This document shows positions 1-12,184 of a DNA stretch of 64,000 bases, piece after piece. The position numbers and the translations under genes are program-made. The number at the start of each line of letters is the position of its first letter. The stretch's first letter is position 1. The DNA is from Certhia americana. Taxonomy: Eukaryota; Chordata; Aves; Passeriformes; Certhiidae. The notes beneath the pieces were generated by a model that made no database searches, was not told the DNA's origin, and was given only the letters and a program-made list of their open reading frames with translations. The DNA lies in contig CM031857.1 in assembly GCA_018697195.1 (NCBI GenBank), forward strand, positions 57,776,491 to 57,840,490, in the 5' to 3' direction.

Positions 1-10
1 GTGAGTAAAG
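1..10 (+). other. Consensus 5' splice-donor-like sequence at the window edge
   Basis: The first six bases are GTGAGT, followed by AAAG, which is a textbook vertebrate intron start. The exon base before it lies outside the window, so the match cannot be completed. A given hexamer at base 1 is about a 1 in 4,000 coincidence, but the choice of window start is unknown. If real, the window is the start of a long plus-strand intron, which would fit the absence of recognisable exons. Confidence 0.3.
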
Positions 11-2147
11 ATATACAAAATGTGCCTAGTTTTTCAAAATACTGACATTTAACACTCAGTCAGTCCTTTGAAAATGTAGCAACTTTGGAAAGTGCACTCT
101 TGGAAAGTCCCTCTGACTGTGTATTCACGTGTAAATGTATGTATATATATATATTTGGATGTATGTATGTATGTATATAGCTACCTGTCTCTCTCATATA
201 TATAAAATTTGCAGCCAAACCCTAAAAGTTAATTGATGTAGTATAATGTGTTGTGAAAAGATGAGCTGTTGTGCATCCTTGGAATTGCGAAGACAACTCC
301 AGATAGCATTATTAAATAAAAAAGTTAACAACTACATGTGGTAAGTTACAGTTAACATGTACAATTTCACAGTTTTTCATGTAAGGTATGTATTTGCTTT
401 TAGATAGAGGGCTGTTTATTTTCTTATTGATGTTCTTTTCTATATTTAGCTATTTAGTTTTCTGAGGAAAGAAACTATCCTTGTTCTGCAGATACAAACA
501 CATCTGTATTTTTGTGTGAAAGACACTGTATGTAAAAAAAAAAACATCTTAGTGAGGGATTAAAATTGCAGATAAGTCCATGCCACAGGACTGATTCCTC
601 TTTGTCACTGCTGTAACACTCTTAAACTTAGTACAGCTCCACTAACCTAAAATCTGTGCACTTGTTACTGGAACTAGTCTCTCAAATAAAAACAGTGTCA
701 CTTTATGATTATTGTACTTTCCACAGTTGATGAAATGGAGAAGAGCAGTAACATTCAGCAGAAGCAGACTCGTCAAGTACAGACATTTTGCAAATTGCAC
801 ATTTATATCTTGTGTTATATCCTACATATCCAGATTTATACCACACAGAACCTAAGTTTGCTGTTCCAGATGTGTCTCCCTTCAAAAATGACTGTATATT
901 ATTTCTATGTCTACCTGTACGTTTTAAAATGACAAGTATGAACAGATAATAAGTTGTTGATAATAAGGGTGTGACAAGCGTTACTAACCAACCGGAGGGA
1001 AAAAAAATCCATTGCTTTTAAGTGGATCAATATTAACTTTCATGCCAATTGCATGATCCTGGATGTTGCAAAAATGCATCTGTAACCACTTGCGAGATGG
1101 ATGCTACACATTTATTAAATCTGAGACAGCACCATTGCAATCAACTAAATCCTGAGATCCAATGAACTCTTGAAACTGTAATTTCCAAATATCTTTCTTT
1201 TCTTAAATGAGTTTTGTTCCACTGACAGATGAATGCATCCTTAGCTGAATTTGAATAGGGGTGCTGCAATAATCAGTGATTCCACTCGAATGAAGAAACC
1301 GGCAGCCTGGCTCTCTGCATGGTTATGTCTAAGAATGTCTCTCAGACAGACCCAACTCCTACTTTTCCTAATTAAAAGTGGTAATAACTGTTTTATTGGA
1401 TCTAAATTACACTTTTATATGACAAACTGAATTTAAAGTGTGACCTATCAACTTAATGACATTTTGAGGCTGGGCACAACTATACATAAATTAGAAGAGG
1501 GTGAGATGCTTTGCAATAAAGAGGTAAAATGAAAAGGGAAAAAAGCTCCAAAATACTAATGAAGGATAAAAACACATTAGAAACATTGTAGCTAACGAAT
1601 TCTGCAGTTTGGAACGGATTCAGAGCTAACTGCAAAATATTGCTTACCAGACTAATGGCTAAAATAAAACATATGTAAATTTGAAGTTTCTGATAGGTGT
1701 GATTTAATTTCTGCAGTATAAATGCAGGAAGTTTTAGAACTGAATTTGCAAATAAAGAATGAGAAAATTCCCTTTGTTTTAGATATCCAGCAAGAATGGT
1801 ATCTCCCCTTTTCACGTACTTTTCATCCACAAATCTCCAAGCACTTTTAAATAGTAGGCAGCTGAGTAGCCTCATTCATGTTGTCCAAATGAGAGAGCTA
1901 CTGAAATTGTACTAAAACTTGATGAATATTTGGATGCTGAAGAGCCTCATAATGTTACATCCGAAGAGGCATAGAGATAATTTGTAGGGAGTGGCATCCA
2001 TCACATCTTCTCAAGATGGACAAGGACATTTCCTTTAAGAGTAAAATCTGTGATAACGATACTGTTAGGTTGATGTTTCTTCTGAAGTTATTATTTTTCC
2101 AGCTACCCATCAATATTGTATCATCATTAGTGACTCCCTGAAGATTT
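11..2147. other. Unique AT-rich stretch, no gene seen
   Basis: I recognise no gene here. The longest open frame (minus strand, 1480-1875, 131 codons from ATG) encodes a hydrophobic, Leu/Ile/Phe-rich peptide with no recognisable domain. Its length is within what chance allows at this A+T content. The only other structure is a short TA/ATGT microsatellite near 137-180. Confidence 0.6.
137..180. repeat. TA / ATGT simple repeat
   Basis: Alternating ATGT and TA units, with a short TTGG interruption in the middle. A degenerate microsatellite without further context. Confidence 0.75.
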
Positions 2148-2186
2148 TCACAGAATTACAGAACAGGTGAGGTTGGAAGGCAACTA
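2148..2186 (-). mobile_element. CR1 LINE 3'-tail relic
   Basis: The segment reads like the reverse complement of the avian CR1 3' end: a TCACAGAATTACAGAA tail followed by a GGTTGGAAGG block. Similarity stops after about 40 bp and runs into a TA/ATGT repeat (about 2185-2207). This is a very short, old, 5'-truncated copy. Confidence 0.6.
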
Positions 2187-4815
2187 TATATATGTATGTA
2201 TATACATGCACACCAGGGTTTGAAGGCAAATGTGCTCATTATTGGGATTGTCTGCAGGTAAATGCCATGGAAAATAGGCTGCTGGGTGTTTCTGAGGGGA
2301 AAAAACCCAGGAGTGTTCTCTAGTTTTAAGCACACCCCCTTTTCCTAGATTCCTGGGTTCCTTTCCAAGAAATGCAGAATTTCAGTATGTCTGAAAGGTA
2401 ATTAAAAATTTAAAAGTACAAAGGAAAGCCTAGACTTCATGACTTAGGACTTTTAAACTAGGATGGTAATGCCTACAGCACTAACGTGGATTGGTTCAAA
2501 GGGCTTCAAACCAATGATACAACTTAGCACAGAAGGAATGTACTAGCTGAAATAAGATTTGGGGGTTTGAGATTTCTGTAGACACTGTTGTATAAATATT
2601 TTGGGTTTTAATATACTTCTGTTTTGTCATGTTGTCTTTTTTCCTTTATTACTTGTTTTCTTTGATTAATTTTCTGAAGGGGAAAACAAAATCAAACATC
2701 ACCCCACAATATTGCATGGAAAAGGAACACAATTTCACCTCGTTCATAAGCCTGCATGAATGACAAACTATGATTAATCTGAATTGTGGGGCTTAGTGTG
2801 TTTTTGCTGCATTATGTTTGAAGATTAATTTGAAGGTAAATTAAAAGTTTACTTCTATTTTTACTAGTTGCAGTTGTTTTTAACGTTTTTTTTACGCAAA
2901 TATAGGAAAATATATAAATGTTTGTGTATTAAAATGAAATTACCCATTCCTCCCACAAATTATTCAAATGTCACCAAATGATTTTACATTGATCTTTCCA
3001 GCAAATAAGGTATCATTTCTTCCTATATATGATAAGGCAATACTAACAGTAGGATGTTTGAACACACCAGTAAATCAGGAAACAGGTAAATTTTATCAGA
3101 AGAGTATCAGTACAAAGTGGAACTTGTATTGCTGTTCATAACATAAGCAGGAATCCCAGCTACCCAGCTGAGAAAAGGATTGAAAATAAAATGAAATGTA
3201 ACAGAATTTTTTTTCCTAGAAAGCTTTGAAGACAAGAAAATGGAAAATAAATATGCATATTTTTTTCTTTCTTTGTATCCTTCTGATATGTTTGTGTGTG
3301 TAGATAGAAAGAGACCAGAAGAAAAAGAGTAACGTAATGTGGATAATATCACACTTTCTTTAGTACACTTTAAGGAGGGCAAAGCTGGCATTTGCTATAA
3401 ACAGATATTTATGCTCCTTCTTCCCCTATATACTCATTAGCTGCAATATCATGGAAACACAGATTCTACTTTTTTTTGGTGTCTGGAATCAGCCCAAAAT
3501 TAATGAGTGGTGACTGACCACTCAGTGGTCAGTAATGATGACAAACTGAAATTACAGTTCTTTGCAGAGAAGCTATTTAATTTCAATTCACTTAAGTAAG
3601 AGGAATCCCTTGCAGACTGTTCATAACCTGCGGATTTGCAGCAAGAGTCCAATGGATTAGCTTTTCCTAGTTTATTGGTAAATCCAATTTGTAAGCACCT
3701 TTTGCTATTCAGGCAGCTCTGTTGGAAGGAGGCACTTTAATCCATTCTTGTCTTATCAAGGAGGCAAATCCTATGTCTCTAAGCATGTATGAGTATATAT
3801 AGTCCTATTGACTTCATATATATGGGCATATTTGTATTATGCTAAGTAACTTTGACCTTTTTTTTTTTTAATTCCATACCAATTTCTACAACATTTGTGA
3901 CTGGGAATTACTATATTTGTGTCTGTGTGTGCATACATATAATTATACTCTCTAAGTGTTTGATGGTGCTAATAGGTATATGGTAGGATTGATCAGAACA
4001 ATGACTATTAGTTTCCAGTAGAAACCATATTTCCTATTTACCTTTGTAAGTCTGTCTTTCAGAACCTTACAATAAGTCATTGTCATGTGTTTTTTGTTCC
4101 TTTGCTCATGAGAACAGCAATATGAAAATTTCTACCATGATGCAGTATTTGCTCTGGAGTTTCAAACAATGTTATGCTGCCATAGGCAGACTTGGGTTTT
4201 TTGGGGCAATCACTTCACACCTGTCCATTTTAAAGAACAGCCTTGGTATTGCTGCTTTTCTGCAGGCTGGGGAAAAATGCAGTCATAATACCACAACCTA
4301 TTCCTTATGCTTCAGTTGTTCTAACACCTTTCCTTATTGTTTCCTTCTTCTCCCTAATATCTGAATTCTCCCAAAGAAACCCTCTAGAAAATGGCTGGAT
4401 CAACAGTTACTTCAATACCTAGAAAAGCCTGCATTAACTGAATTTATTGATTATCAAGAAACAGTATTCACCCTGAGAGGAGGACATAAATCCATAAATC
4501 ATTTTTTCCTACATTTTTGTGTGAATAGTGCTGCTGTAAGTTATAATTATAGAAAACAGAGGTTTTTAGGGTTTCTTTGGAGGTTTTTACTGAGTCTAGT
4601 ACAAGGGATAAAGTTGTTGGGGTCATGAAGGTGAAAACAACTAGTTATAAAGGGACAGGTAAATAATTCCAGTGACAGTTATGAAAGATCCTATCTGTCT
4701 AAAAAGATGAAATATTCTGAAAACTGGTCACAAGATCTTGCTGAGGACAGTATACATATATAATTCATAGTTGTCATTCATAAAAGGGTTACAACTTTTC
4801 CTTGTACTTTTTCAG
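2187..4815. other. Unique AT-rich stretch, no gene seen
   Basis: No recognisable gene or family-level repeat. It begins with a short TA/ATGT microsatellite. An imperfect inverted repeat with ATTGGTT/AACCAAT arms lies at 2490-2515, and a longer perfect one lies at 3513-3533 (listed separately). The 94-codon frames at 3107-3391 (minus) and 4080-4364 (plus) have no domain character. Confidence 0.55.
3513..3533. repeat. 21-bp near-perfect palindrome
   Basis: The arms ACTGACCACT and AGTGGTCAGT are exact reverse complements (10 bp each) around a single central C. The flanking GAGTGGT adds a further short complementary copy of ACCACTC. No gene is next to it. It could form a small cruciform or be a dimeric factor site; neither is shown. 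Confidence 0.85.
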
Positions 4816-4969
4816 GACTTGGAAGAAATCACACCTGAGGAGTCACACCTGGAAGGAGATCACCTGGAAAGCTGCCTTTTTCTTGAGCTATATCTTCTTG
4901 CAGGATTTCAGAGGAATGATATTTTTTTAAAAGGCTGGGCTTTTTTCCCAGTACAGAAGAGATGTCATA
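4816..4969 (+). other. Exon-like segment bounded by splice-site consensus
   Basis: A pyrimidine-rich tract ending in TTTTTCAG precedes base 4816, and the sequence after base 4969 is GTAAGTAGG, a strong donor. The 154 bp between are open in one frame, about 51 codons. The peptide is acidic at its start (DLEEITPEESHLEGDHLE) and then hydrophobic. I do not recognise it. The first half carries short internal near-repeats (CACACCTG, CACCTGG), which make the peptide look repetitive. It could be a chance pseudo-exon, a noncoding-RNA exon or a lineage-specific exon. Splice-like pairs at this spacing are common in vertebrate introns, so confidence is low. Confidence 0.17.
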
Positions 4970-4993
4970 GTAAGTAGGATTTATGATTTACAT

Positions 4994-5241
4994 AATCATA
5001 GAATTACAGAATCATTTAGTTTGGACAAGACCAACAGAATTCTATACTCACCCTTGTTCCAAAGAAAGTAGCTGGTTCAACTATGCTTGGTTGATTAGGA
5101 CCCATTCTGGTTGAGTGTTTTGTTTTTTTTTTTTTTTTTTTTCTGAGGAAAGTGTTCCTACAACCAGCCTTTCCAGGCAGCTTGTTCCAGTGTTTGATCA
5201 CCTTCACAGTGATGGTTTTCTTGCCCCACTTATATCTGTTA
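4994..5241 (-). mobile_element. CR1 LINE 3'-end fragment with a poly-T run
   Basis: The left edge is a CR1 tail (ATCATAGAATTACAGAATC). The right part (about 5165-5240) matches the reverse complement of the CR1 3' region: TTTCCAGGCAGCTTGTTCCAGTG, then a TGATCACCTTCACAGTGA block. The middle is badly diverged and contains an uninterrupted run of 20 T (5123-5142), an A20 on the element's own strand. That run is not a normal CR1 feature and probably expanded after insertion. Confidence 0.8.
5123..5142. repeat. T20 homopolymer inside CR1
   Basis: Twenty consecutive T, interrupting CR1-like sequence. Likely polymorphic in length. Confidence 0.9.
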
Positions 5242-7435
5242 AAATGATCAGTATGTATCAACTGCTGCATGTGTTTGTATGGTGCATGAGTTTGTGTGCA
5301 AAAAAGAGGAGAAAATTATAAATAATATTTAATTCTGTTTTGTTTACTCACAGACAGCAGCATAATTGCAGTCACAAAAGTAAAAGGGTAAAGTTTCATA
5401 CTTACCTTACAGTATAAAGCAATTGCTTTTATAAAATAACAGCTGAAATTCTGCAAAAAGCTCTTTATACATTAAGATTGGGGGTCAGTTTTCAGATGGC
5501 ACCTTTGACCTTCATCCTGAGAAACTATGTGTGTGCAATTTAAGGGTTTCTTTCAGAAACTTAAAAACTACTTTCCTCTTTATTTGTGCTCATTCAAAAT
5601 TGCTGGAAACGAGGCAGACCTTCACAGAAAGCAAGATCAGTGTGACTTTTCATGTTGTCTTTGGTGGTGACAGCTATATGATATATATAAACAGCTATAT
5701 GATGATATTAAAAACATTTTCAAGCATTCTTCTCAGACAAGTTAATACCCACAGAAAGCTGAAGGTGGCTTCTAAGGTGCTCTTCAATCCTCTAAGGTGA
5801 AAAACCAAGAAACCAAAATCATATATAAATGTAAGTTATTGTAAGAGAAGTGTCGTGTAATTTCATTGTGGCAATTGAAATGCTCTGGGATAAGTGAAGT
5901 TACACTTCACTTGGAATGTATTGCAAGTTAAACTATTTGATTATTGTATTATAATAGAGTCAGTATAACTTATAATAGAGTCAGTATAACTGTACATATA
6001 TTCCTGTGTTTGTGGTGTTTTACTTCAGAAATCCCTTCCAATCCAAAAATTCTAAGCTTCTGTTAAACCTAAACATACCTACAGCAGTTTGTGTAGACCA
6101 ATATTCTTCAAAATAGGCTTTCACAAGTCCTCAGAACTGTTTTGCAACATGATGAAATTACCTGGTGTTTTCAGGGACTTTAATCAGCTTGATTACAACA
6201 TGCACTGAGTCTCTACCTCAGTTACAAATGCCTGCCAGGCCCTTTTAAGAGTCATGAGAGTTTATTGAAGCTTGCAACAAGCTGCTTCTAGCTAAAATGT
6301 CAGTGGTTAGTGTATAACTAACTCTGTTAGGATAACTTATAGCCATCTTGAAGAAATTTGTGTCATCTGTGTGAGGGGGTGATATAGTATTTTATTATGC
6401 AAATTTGTTAAACCATATTTAATTTGAAAGCTTTCTCCTTCTCTCATGACCATCAGACTGAGTTAGAGACATGGTACACCCCTTTCTGACACACTTGAAT
6501 GTGACAGTCATATTGAATATTTACAGTTATTTTAATGTGCTCTTTTAATTTCCACAAAGAAATGAAGTATTAAATGCAAGAAGTGCAATGTGTGGAGAAA
6601 AAAAACCCATTTGACTGCGCATGACAAAAAAAGGAGACCTCCAGTGTATCTCATTATCTTGGATCTTTTTCACTTGTCTATTTTTTTTTTTTTTTACCTT
6701 CACTTGATTATTTAAGGGTTTTATGCTTGCCATAACTCATCTGTAATAATTAATTGATTCCTCCAGTTGTGTCTTACTGCTGTGGGCATTGTAATCAATT
6801 AAGGATCTTCACTGAACTGCAGCCTTCTATTTTCCCTCCTTCATCTTTCATCTATTAAGTCTCTTGAGTGTGACTGCATGCCTACTTTTATTTATGTATG
6901 GATGTGCTTGTTTGTCCTCTGAACTTAAATCAGGTTCTTTCATTTCCTTTATCTTAACTTTGCTTATCTCCACCTGAATTTCTTCAAGATCCTGTATCCT
7001 GAGGAGTTTGCTTTAATATCCAGCTAACCAAAAAGATGCTTGCACAGCATCCAACAGTATAAACAGTATTTCTGCAATGTTTATCAGGCAATCTTGTGAT
7101 ATTATTGCATCGATATATCTATAATGATTCAGTGTCATAACCAATGTTATCATCAGGAAGCAAGCACCTAAATAATCCTCTAATATCCCATAAAGCTTTT
7201 CAGTGTATTTAATACTTTCTACATCTCCAAAATGCAACTGGAGAGCTAAACTTCACAGGTTTTCTTTCTTTCTTGCAGATTGCTGGTTCTTTTTCTCATC
7301 CTGATGCCTTAAGTTTTAGCTTTCATATTTTTTACATTTTGTGCTGTTTTAGGGTGTAGTTCTGGGTTTCATATTAAGTGCTACTAAGCTCTCTTCACAG
7401 AGTACGTAGACAAAACAATTCCTTCTCTAGCTTGG
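5242..7435. other. Unique AT-rich stretch, no gene seen
   Basis: No recognisable gene. It holds an exact 21-bp tandem duplication (5950-5991) and a T15-class homopolymer near 6680. Open frames are short (up to 89 codons) and featureless. Confidence 0.55.
5950..5991. repeat. Exact 21-bp tandem duplication (two copies)
   Basis: Bases 5950-5970 and 5971-5991 are identical; the unit starts TATAATAGAG and ends TATAACT. Perfect identity implies a recent duplication or copy-number variation at this site. Confidence 0.95.
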
Positions 7436-7765
7436 TGTACCAAGGACAACTGATGCAACTTTCAGGCCCAGGAACAAAAAACAACAGTGGAGTGAGAAGA
7501 AAAACAAGGAAGATGGAGCTTCATAACCTGAAGCTGTAATTGGACAATGGACTGCAATATGCTAATGGACCAGAACTTATAATGAGACCTTGTGACCAGT
7601 CATCCATTTTTGTGGCCATTTTGGGATGCACCTTAAGTGCTTAAGTGTAGCCCAGCTGGGGTCTTGTGCTTCCCAGGTGAACCCATTAAAGTCTTTTAAT
7701 AAATACCTACTTTATCCTTTTGCTCTGTCTAGTCTTTGATCCAGGTCAGCCTCTGGAAGGAATCA
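7436..7765 (+). mobile_element. Solo LTR of an avian ERVL-type endogenous retrovirus
   Basis: The segment starts TGTACCAAGG and carries the parts of an LTR in order. There is a TATA-like box (TATAAT, 7578-7583), then a CCCAGCTGGGGTC block, then an AATAAA polyadenylation signal (7698-7703) in the context TTTTAATAAATACCTAC, then a U5-like TCTGTCTAG segment. The order and wording resemble LTRs I associate with avian ERVL families. No retroviral coding sequence flanks it, so it is a solo LTR left by recombination. The 3' limit (a CA near 7764-7765) and the target-site duplication are not certain; the 5 bp on each side do not match. Confidence 0.65.
7698..7703 (+). terminator. Polyadenylation signal in the ERVL-type LTR
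   Basis: AATAAA, 115 bp after the LTR TATA-like box. It could still act as a premature poly(A) site for a plus-strand transcript crossing the window. Confidence 0.55.
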
Positions 7766-10700
7766 ATCCTATCCCTAAATTATTTGAGAAACTAGCTTTT
7801 GATTTAATTTCTGTGTACTCCAGAGCTGCAGATTTCCAACTGTTAATGCCTTTACTGTGGGGTTATTGTCCTTGACATGTAGCATGCTGAATATTTAAAC
7901 TTGAGGAGTGAAATTCCCAGACACACCCAACCTCTGGCCCCTGCATTTGAAAAATGTTGCACTTCAATTATTATGAAGCAGAAACAGAATAAATTCCATT
8001 ATTATGGTCATCTATTTATAACCAAGGAAGAGAAGCAGACTTTGAGGATTAAGTAATTTGGTGTTCTGCTGTGAGGTAATACAGTTTATCTACCATAAAT
8101 TTTCACTGGCAAAAATCACAGCATTTTTGATAGTACTAAGGAATTAGATGTAATTTTGCAATTTATGTACCATGAATTCAGGGGCAGTTTGCTTTACTGT
8201 TTTTTCAAAGGGAACATGCAATTGCCAGAACACACAAGAAAGCAGGTTACACTTGTCAAAAAATAAAGGGTTCACAGGGTTTCCTTCCTCCTTTAGCACC
8301 TGGGGTCACAGGAGAGGCTCTACTTCTGGAAACACAAGGGCTTCCTAAGGCTCCTGATGGGGCAACATTTTTGTTGTCACATGTATTGTTCTATATTTTT
8401 CTATATTTCATTCTTGAGCTGGAGTATTCAGGAATTCTCCAGGATGAAAGTATCTGAGGAGAATTAACTAGTTAACTTGAACTGAAATTTGCATTAGATC
8501 AAAGTCTAGGCCTTCTTTTCCACTACTACATATATATCTATTTCTCTTCCTTAGCATCCCCAGAGAAACCTTAAAAAGTATTGTAATACCAAGCTGCTGG
8601 CTCAGGCTTTTTTTCTCTTCTAGGAATGGTATTAAAATCCTTTCCTCTGGGGATTTTTGCTACTGTTAGCAATAAGAAAATTTATCTGATACTCTTTTAT
8701 TTTTTCTTCCTTTTCTTTATAATTGCTAAGCTGGTAAGCAATGATTCTTTTCTTCTTTTCCTCTGAGTTATTCTTTCTCTCTGTTCTTTCTTTTGATATA
8801 GTAGTAGAGAACTCATGGGAGACAAGAAAAGACCTTAAAGATTCAAATTATTTAACTGGAAAATATGCTGCTTTTTTATTACTTCAGCATCTCAAGGAGA
8901 ACGTATTTATTATACTTTAATGGAAGATAGCACAACACTTACTGGATTAGGATACTTTTCAGTGAAGTACACTTGTGCCATTAATTGAATGCAAATCAAA
9001 TTTATTTTGCAAGAGCAGATAAAACGCTCATTTAGAATTTAGGCATTTATACAATACTGTTTTCCAACAAATATAACCAGCTGCACAATCCAAGCTCCCA
9101 GCACATATGCAAGCAACTCAGAGCAGACTCTGGCTGTGAATGGCTTCAGTGGACAGTTATGGTAATCATAAACACTGTGCTTATGGACAGTTTCAGACCT
9201 TCTCCATTTCTAGAGACAGGCAGATGATGAAAGAGACTTCATGACAGCTGTATATTTCCTGAGATTCCTCCTGTATGAAAGCACAGTGTTTGGTATGAGC
9301 TGGTTGTTAGAGTCTTTTGGTGCCAAAATCCAGTCCTGATACAGCCCAATATCTAGTCTCATGTTTATTTAATCTTTCAGTGTTTGCTTTGTCTATCAAC
9401 TGGCTTCAGAAGCATAAGAACAAAGCAGTCACCAATATGTAAAGAGCACACAAATACCCATACAGCCGGGTGTGTACCAGGTGTACTACCCTGCTGATTT
9501 ATAGACAGGATCAAAAACCAAAAGCAAACCCCAAAAAACTCACCTAGGGCACTTAAACATTTCAACACTTTCTGCCTAGAAACAAGCCAGAGATAAGACA
9601 TTCTATCTTGAGATATGTATAATAAATTTTTAAAGCAAAAAACAATTCACTGTGTATGTTAAGTTAGCCAGCCAATGGCAAACTAGCCATCCAGAATAAT
9701 TCCACAGGCAACAGACAGACCACCATTTCCAAGAGTGCTGCATACCCAACAAAAATGATGGCAGGAATAATTGTCCCATGAAGATACCTGTCCCTTTCAT
9801 TAACATTAGAACAAATCCTGGAAATTATCTTGGGCTTTATGCTCAACTTTTAGGCAGACAAATTTAGATGAGATAAATGCTGCTATATAAGTCATTATTT
9901 CAAGTTAAAACCAGCTTCAGGTACACCATGTCTAATTCTAGACTGTCATTTAAATGGCCTCCAGGCACAAAGCATGCTATGCCATTGGCAAAAAAATTAA
10001 TAAATCCTCTGGTGGACAAAGAAGTTTTGTTAAGAAAATTGAGCCATCCCAGAGTGTCTTACTCTACGCTGGCAAATTAAACTTCCTGGTTCCTCATTGT
10101 CTTTGGGAAAATAACAAACTCAGGGAATCTTAGGCCTCAATCAGAAAGCAAGAGTATGAAAAACCTGTTTAAAGCAAACATAGAAAATATGTCAAATTAA
10201 AAAAAAGATATGGATTTATTGCATCATGTATTAGAAGTCAAGTGCACATCCAGCAGGGTTAAGACATGAGCTTTACTGCATATGTGATGTGCGACCGGTC
10301 TATGCAGTCATTCCAGGAAGGAAAACCACCTCAGAGTAACAGAACGGCACATATGACAACACAGAGGTGAGACATTTGTAATTTTGCCAGTCATCCAAGA
10401 TCTTCCAATTACAGCAGGTTTTAGTGTTAAAATTAGGGTTCTTTCTAATAAGGAATACAGTTGTACATACTTTACCTTAGCTGGACAGAAACCATATGTC
10501 TGCCTTTCTAAAGCTGCTAGAGTGTGTGATATGAAACGGAGAAGTAATGGAATATGTTTACAGCATTCAGAATTAAATGCCAAAAAGTAAACAAACAATC
10601 AGCTTCAATTATAATAAAGAAATAAAGCTATAATCAACTCATATTTTTTTTCTGATTTTCTGTCATAATATGAATAAGGTGATTATTTAAAAAAATTCTC

Positions 10701-12184
10701 TTTACCCAGAAATTAATATATAAGCATAGGGAAAAAAGGATGAAAGGTAGGATTAATATCTTTTTGCTGAAAAATTAATTTTTTGACAAAAAGATACAAA
10801 GTTCAAAATACATAATTTAATGTTTTTTTACATTAGGATTTATTTTTTTAATTATTATTTTGCTCTTTATTAACATCTGTTGTGAAAAGAATTATTTTTC
10901 ATATACCTGTATGAACAATTTCAATAGAGAATATTTCACCTACGTGGATATTTTAAAGAATTGTGATTAATTTAAATGAAAGCATAAACAAATAAAAAAT
11001 ATAAAATCTAGTCTGGCTTCTGAAAACAAAATTTTGTTTTCCTTTTTTTGTTGGCAATTAATTTTGTAGAGTGAAATGCCTTCATTAATTTAATATAAAA
11101 TTAAAATGGTAAGGTCTGGATAATAAAAAAATCACAAGAAACAGAGATTGAATGACTGCTCAGGAGATGAAATCTAGGGCTTTAAATCTCAAATAAGTGC
11201 TTGGACTGTCATCCTCCAAGCTCAGGAGATTGCGACTCTGTGCATGACTCCTCTCCCTTGCTCTCTCCCTCACCCTCTCCCTCGCCCTCTGCCCTATCAT
11301 TACTGTTACCCCTTCTCTTCCCAAACCTTCCCTTCCCTTCCCAAACCTTCCCTTCCCTTTGATCTTATTATGGAAAATTTCATTCAGCTGGTAACAAACA
11401 TCAGGTCCCTTAGATTACACGTCTGTTTGACGAAAATCAGTGATTTGCAAAAGGGCATTTTCTAAAAGATTATAGGTATGCATAGAAGACTTGATTGCAG
11501 TATTTCACATACAAACTGTTCTTCACTTCTTAGATTGGTGTATAATTTTGCTTTGTAGGTACTTAGAGAAAATGGCTGGTGAGATCAAGGGGGTGTGCTA
11601 CTGTTTCTTTTAGCTGAAAATATCAGCAAGCATTACAATTTCCATTTGATAGATAAGTTTTTTATTGTAATATAAGAGCATGCCATAGTTCCTTTTATGA
11701 TTTGTCAGACTACAGACAGTTGGCTCTCTCTGGTTTCATAAAAACATTGGTTAGCTTGCAAATCTAGTTGGTTATTGGGGGTTGCTCTGTGAGGAATTGA
11801 TGCTGCTATAAAAAAGGAGCTGCGGCTGTAAATATGTAAGAATAGAAATAACATTGCTTCAACTTGTAGAAATCAACAGATCTGGAGTTTTTGTTTCAGC
11901 CAGGTAATACAGTAAATCCAGGGTATTCACACAGAAAGAAAATCTTGTTGATATGTATTAACAACCTATGAAATGTATATCCCTGAGACTGAACTGGGTA
12001 ATAAGATGTCACTTATGTTCTATAAAAGTACTTTGCTACTAGGAAAATGATTTTTAAAAGAGAGTCTAAATCTGAACCAAATTATATGATACAGATTTGC
12101 AATCTGGATCTTCTGATACTAATAGCTGGAAAAGGCAAAACTTAGCCACCTAATATCCATCAAAACCACAGTGGGTTTTATTTA
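7766..12184. other. Unique AT-rich stretch, no gene seen
   Basis: No recognisable gene. The part at about 8980-9180 holds an ATGCAAAT octamer (POU-factor type) in a non-repeat, moderately complex context and might be a conserved noncoding element. About 10600-11130 is extremely AT-rich with many A/T runs. A 78-codon stop-free plus frame (10357-10590) and a 96-codon minus frame (10308-10598) overlap; neither has recognisable features. The pyrimidine tract at 11.3 kb is listed separately. Confidence 0.5.
11244..11360 (+). repeat. Pyrimidine-rich tract with CCCTCN and 20-bp repeats
   Basis: The first part is degenerate CCCTCN hexamers (about 11261-11295). The second is a 20-bp unit beginning CCAAACCTTCCC, present twice (11321-11340 and 11341-11360, one mismatch at the end). 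Strong purine/pyrimidine strand asymmetry makes triplex or slipped structures possible. Confidence 0.85.

Noticed and set aside
1480..1875. 131-codon minus-strand frame starting at ATG
   Set aside because: Hydrophobic Leu/Ile/Phe-rich peptide with no domain. A run of this length is expected about once by chance at this base composition, and no splice or promoter context supports it.
10308..10598. Overlapping frames on both strands (96 codons minus, 78 plus)
   Set aside because: The plus peptide looks faintly protein-like, but it starts at TTG, has no splice support and competes with an equally long antisense frame.
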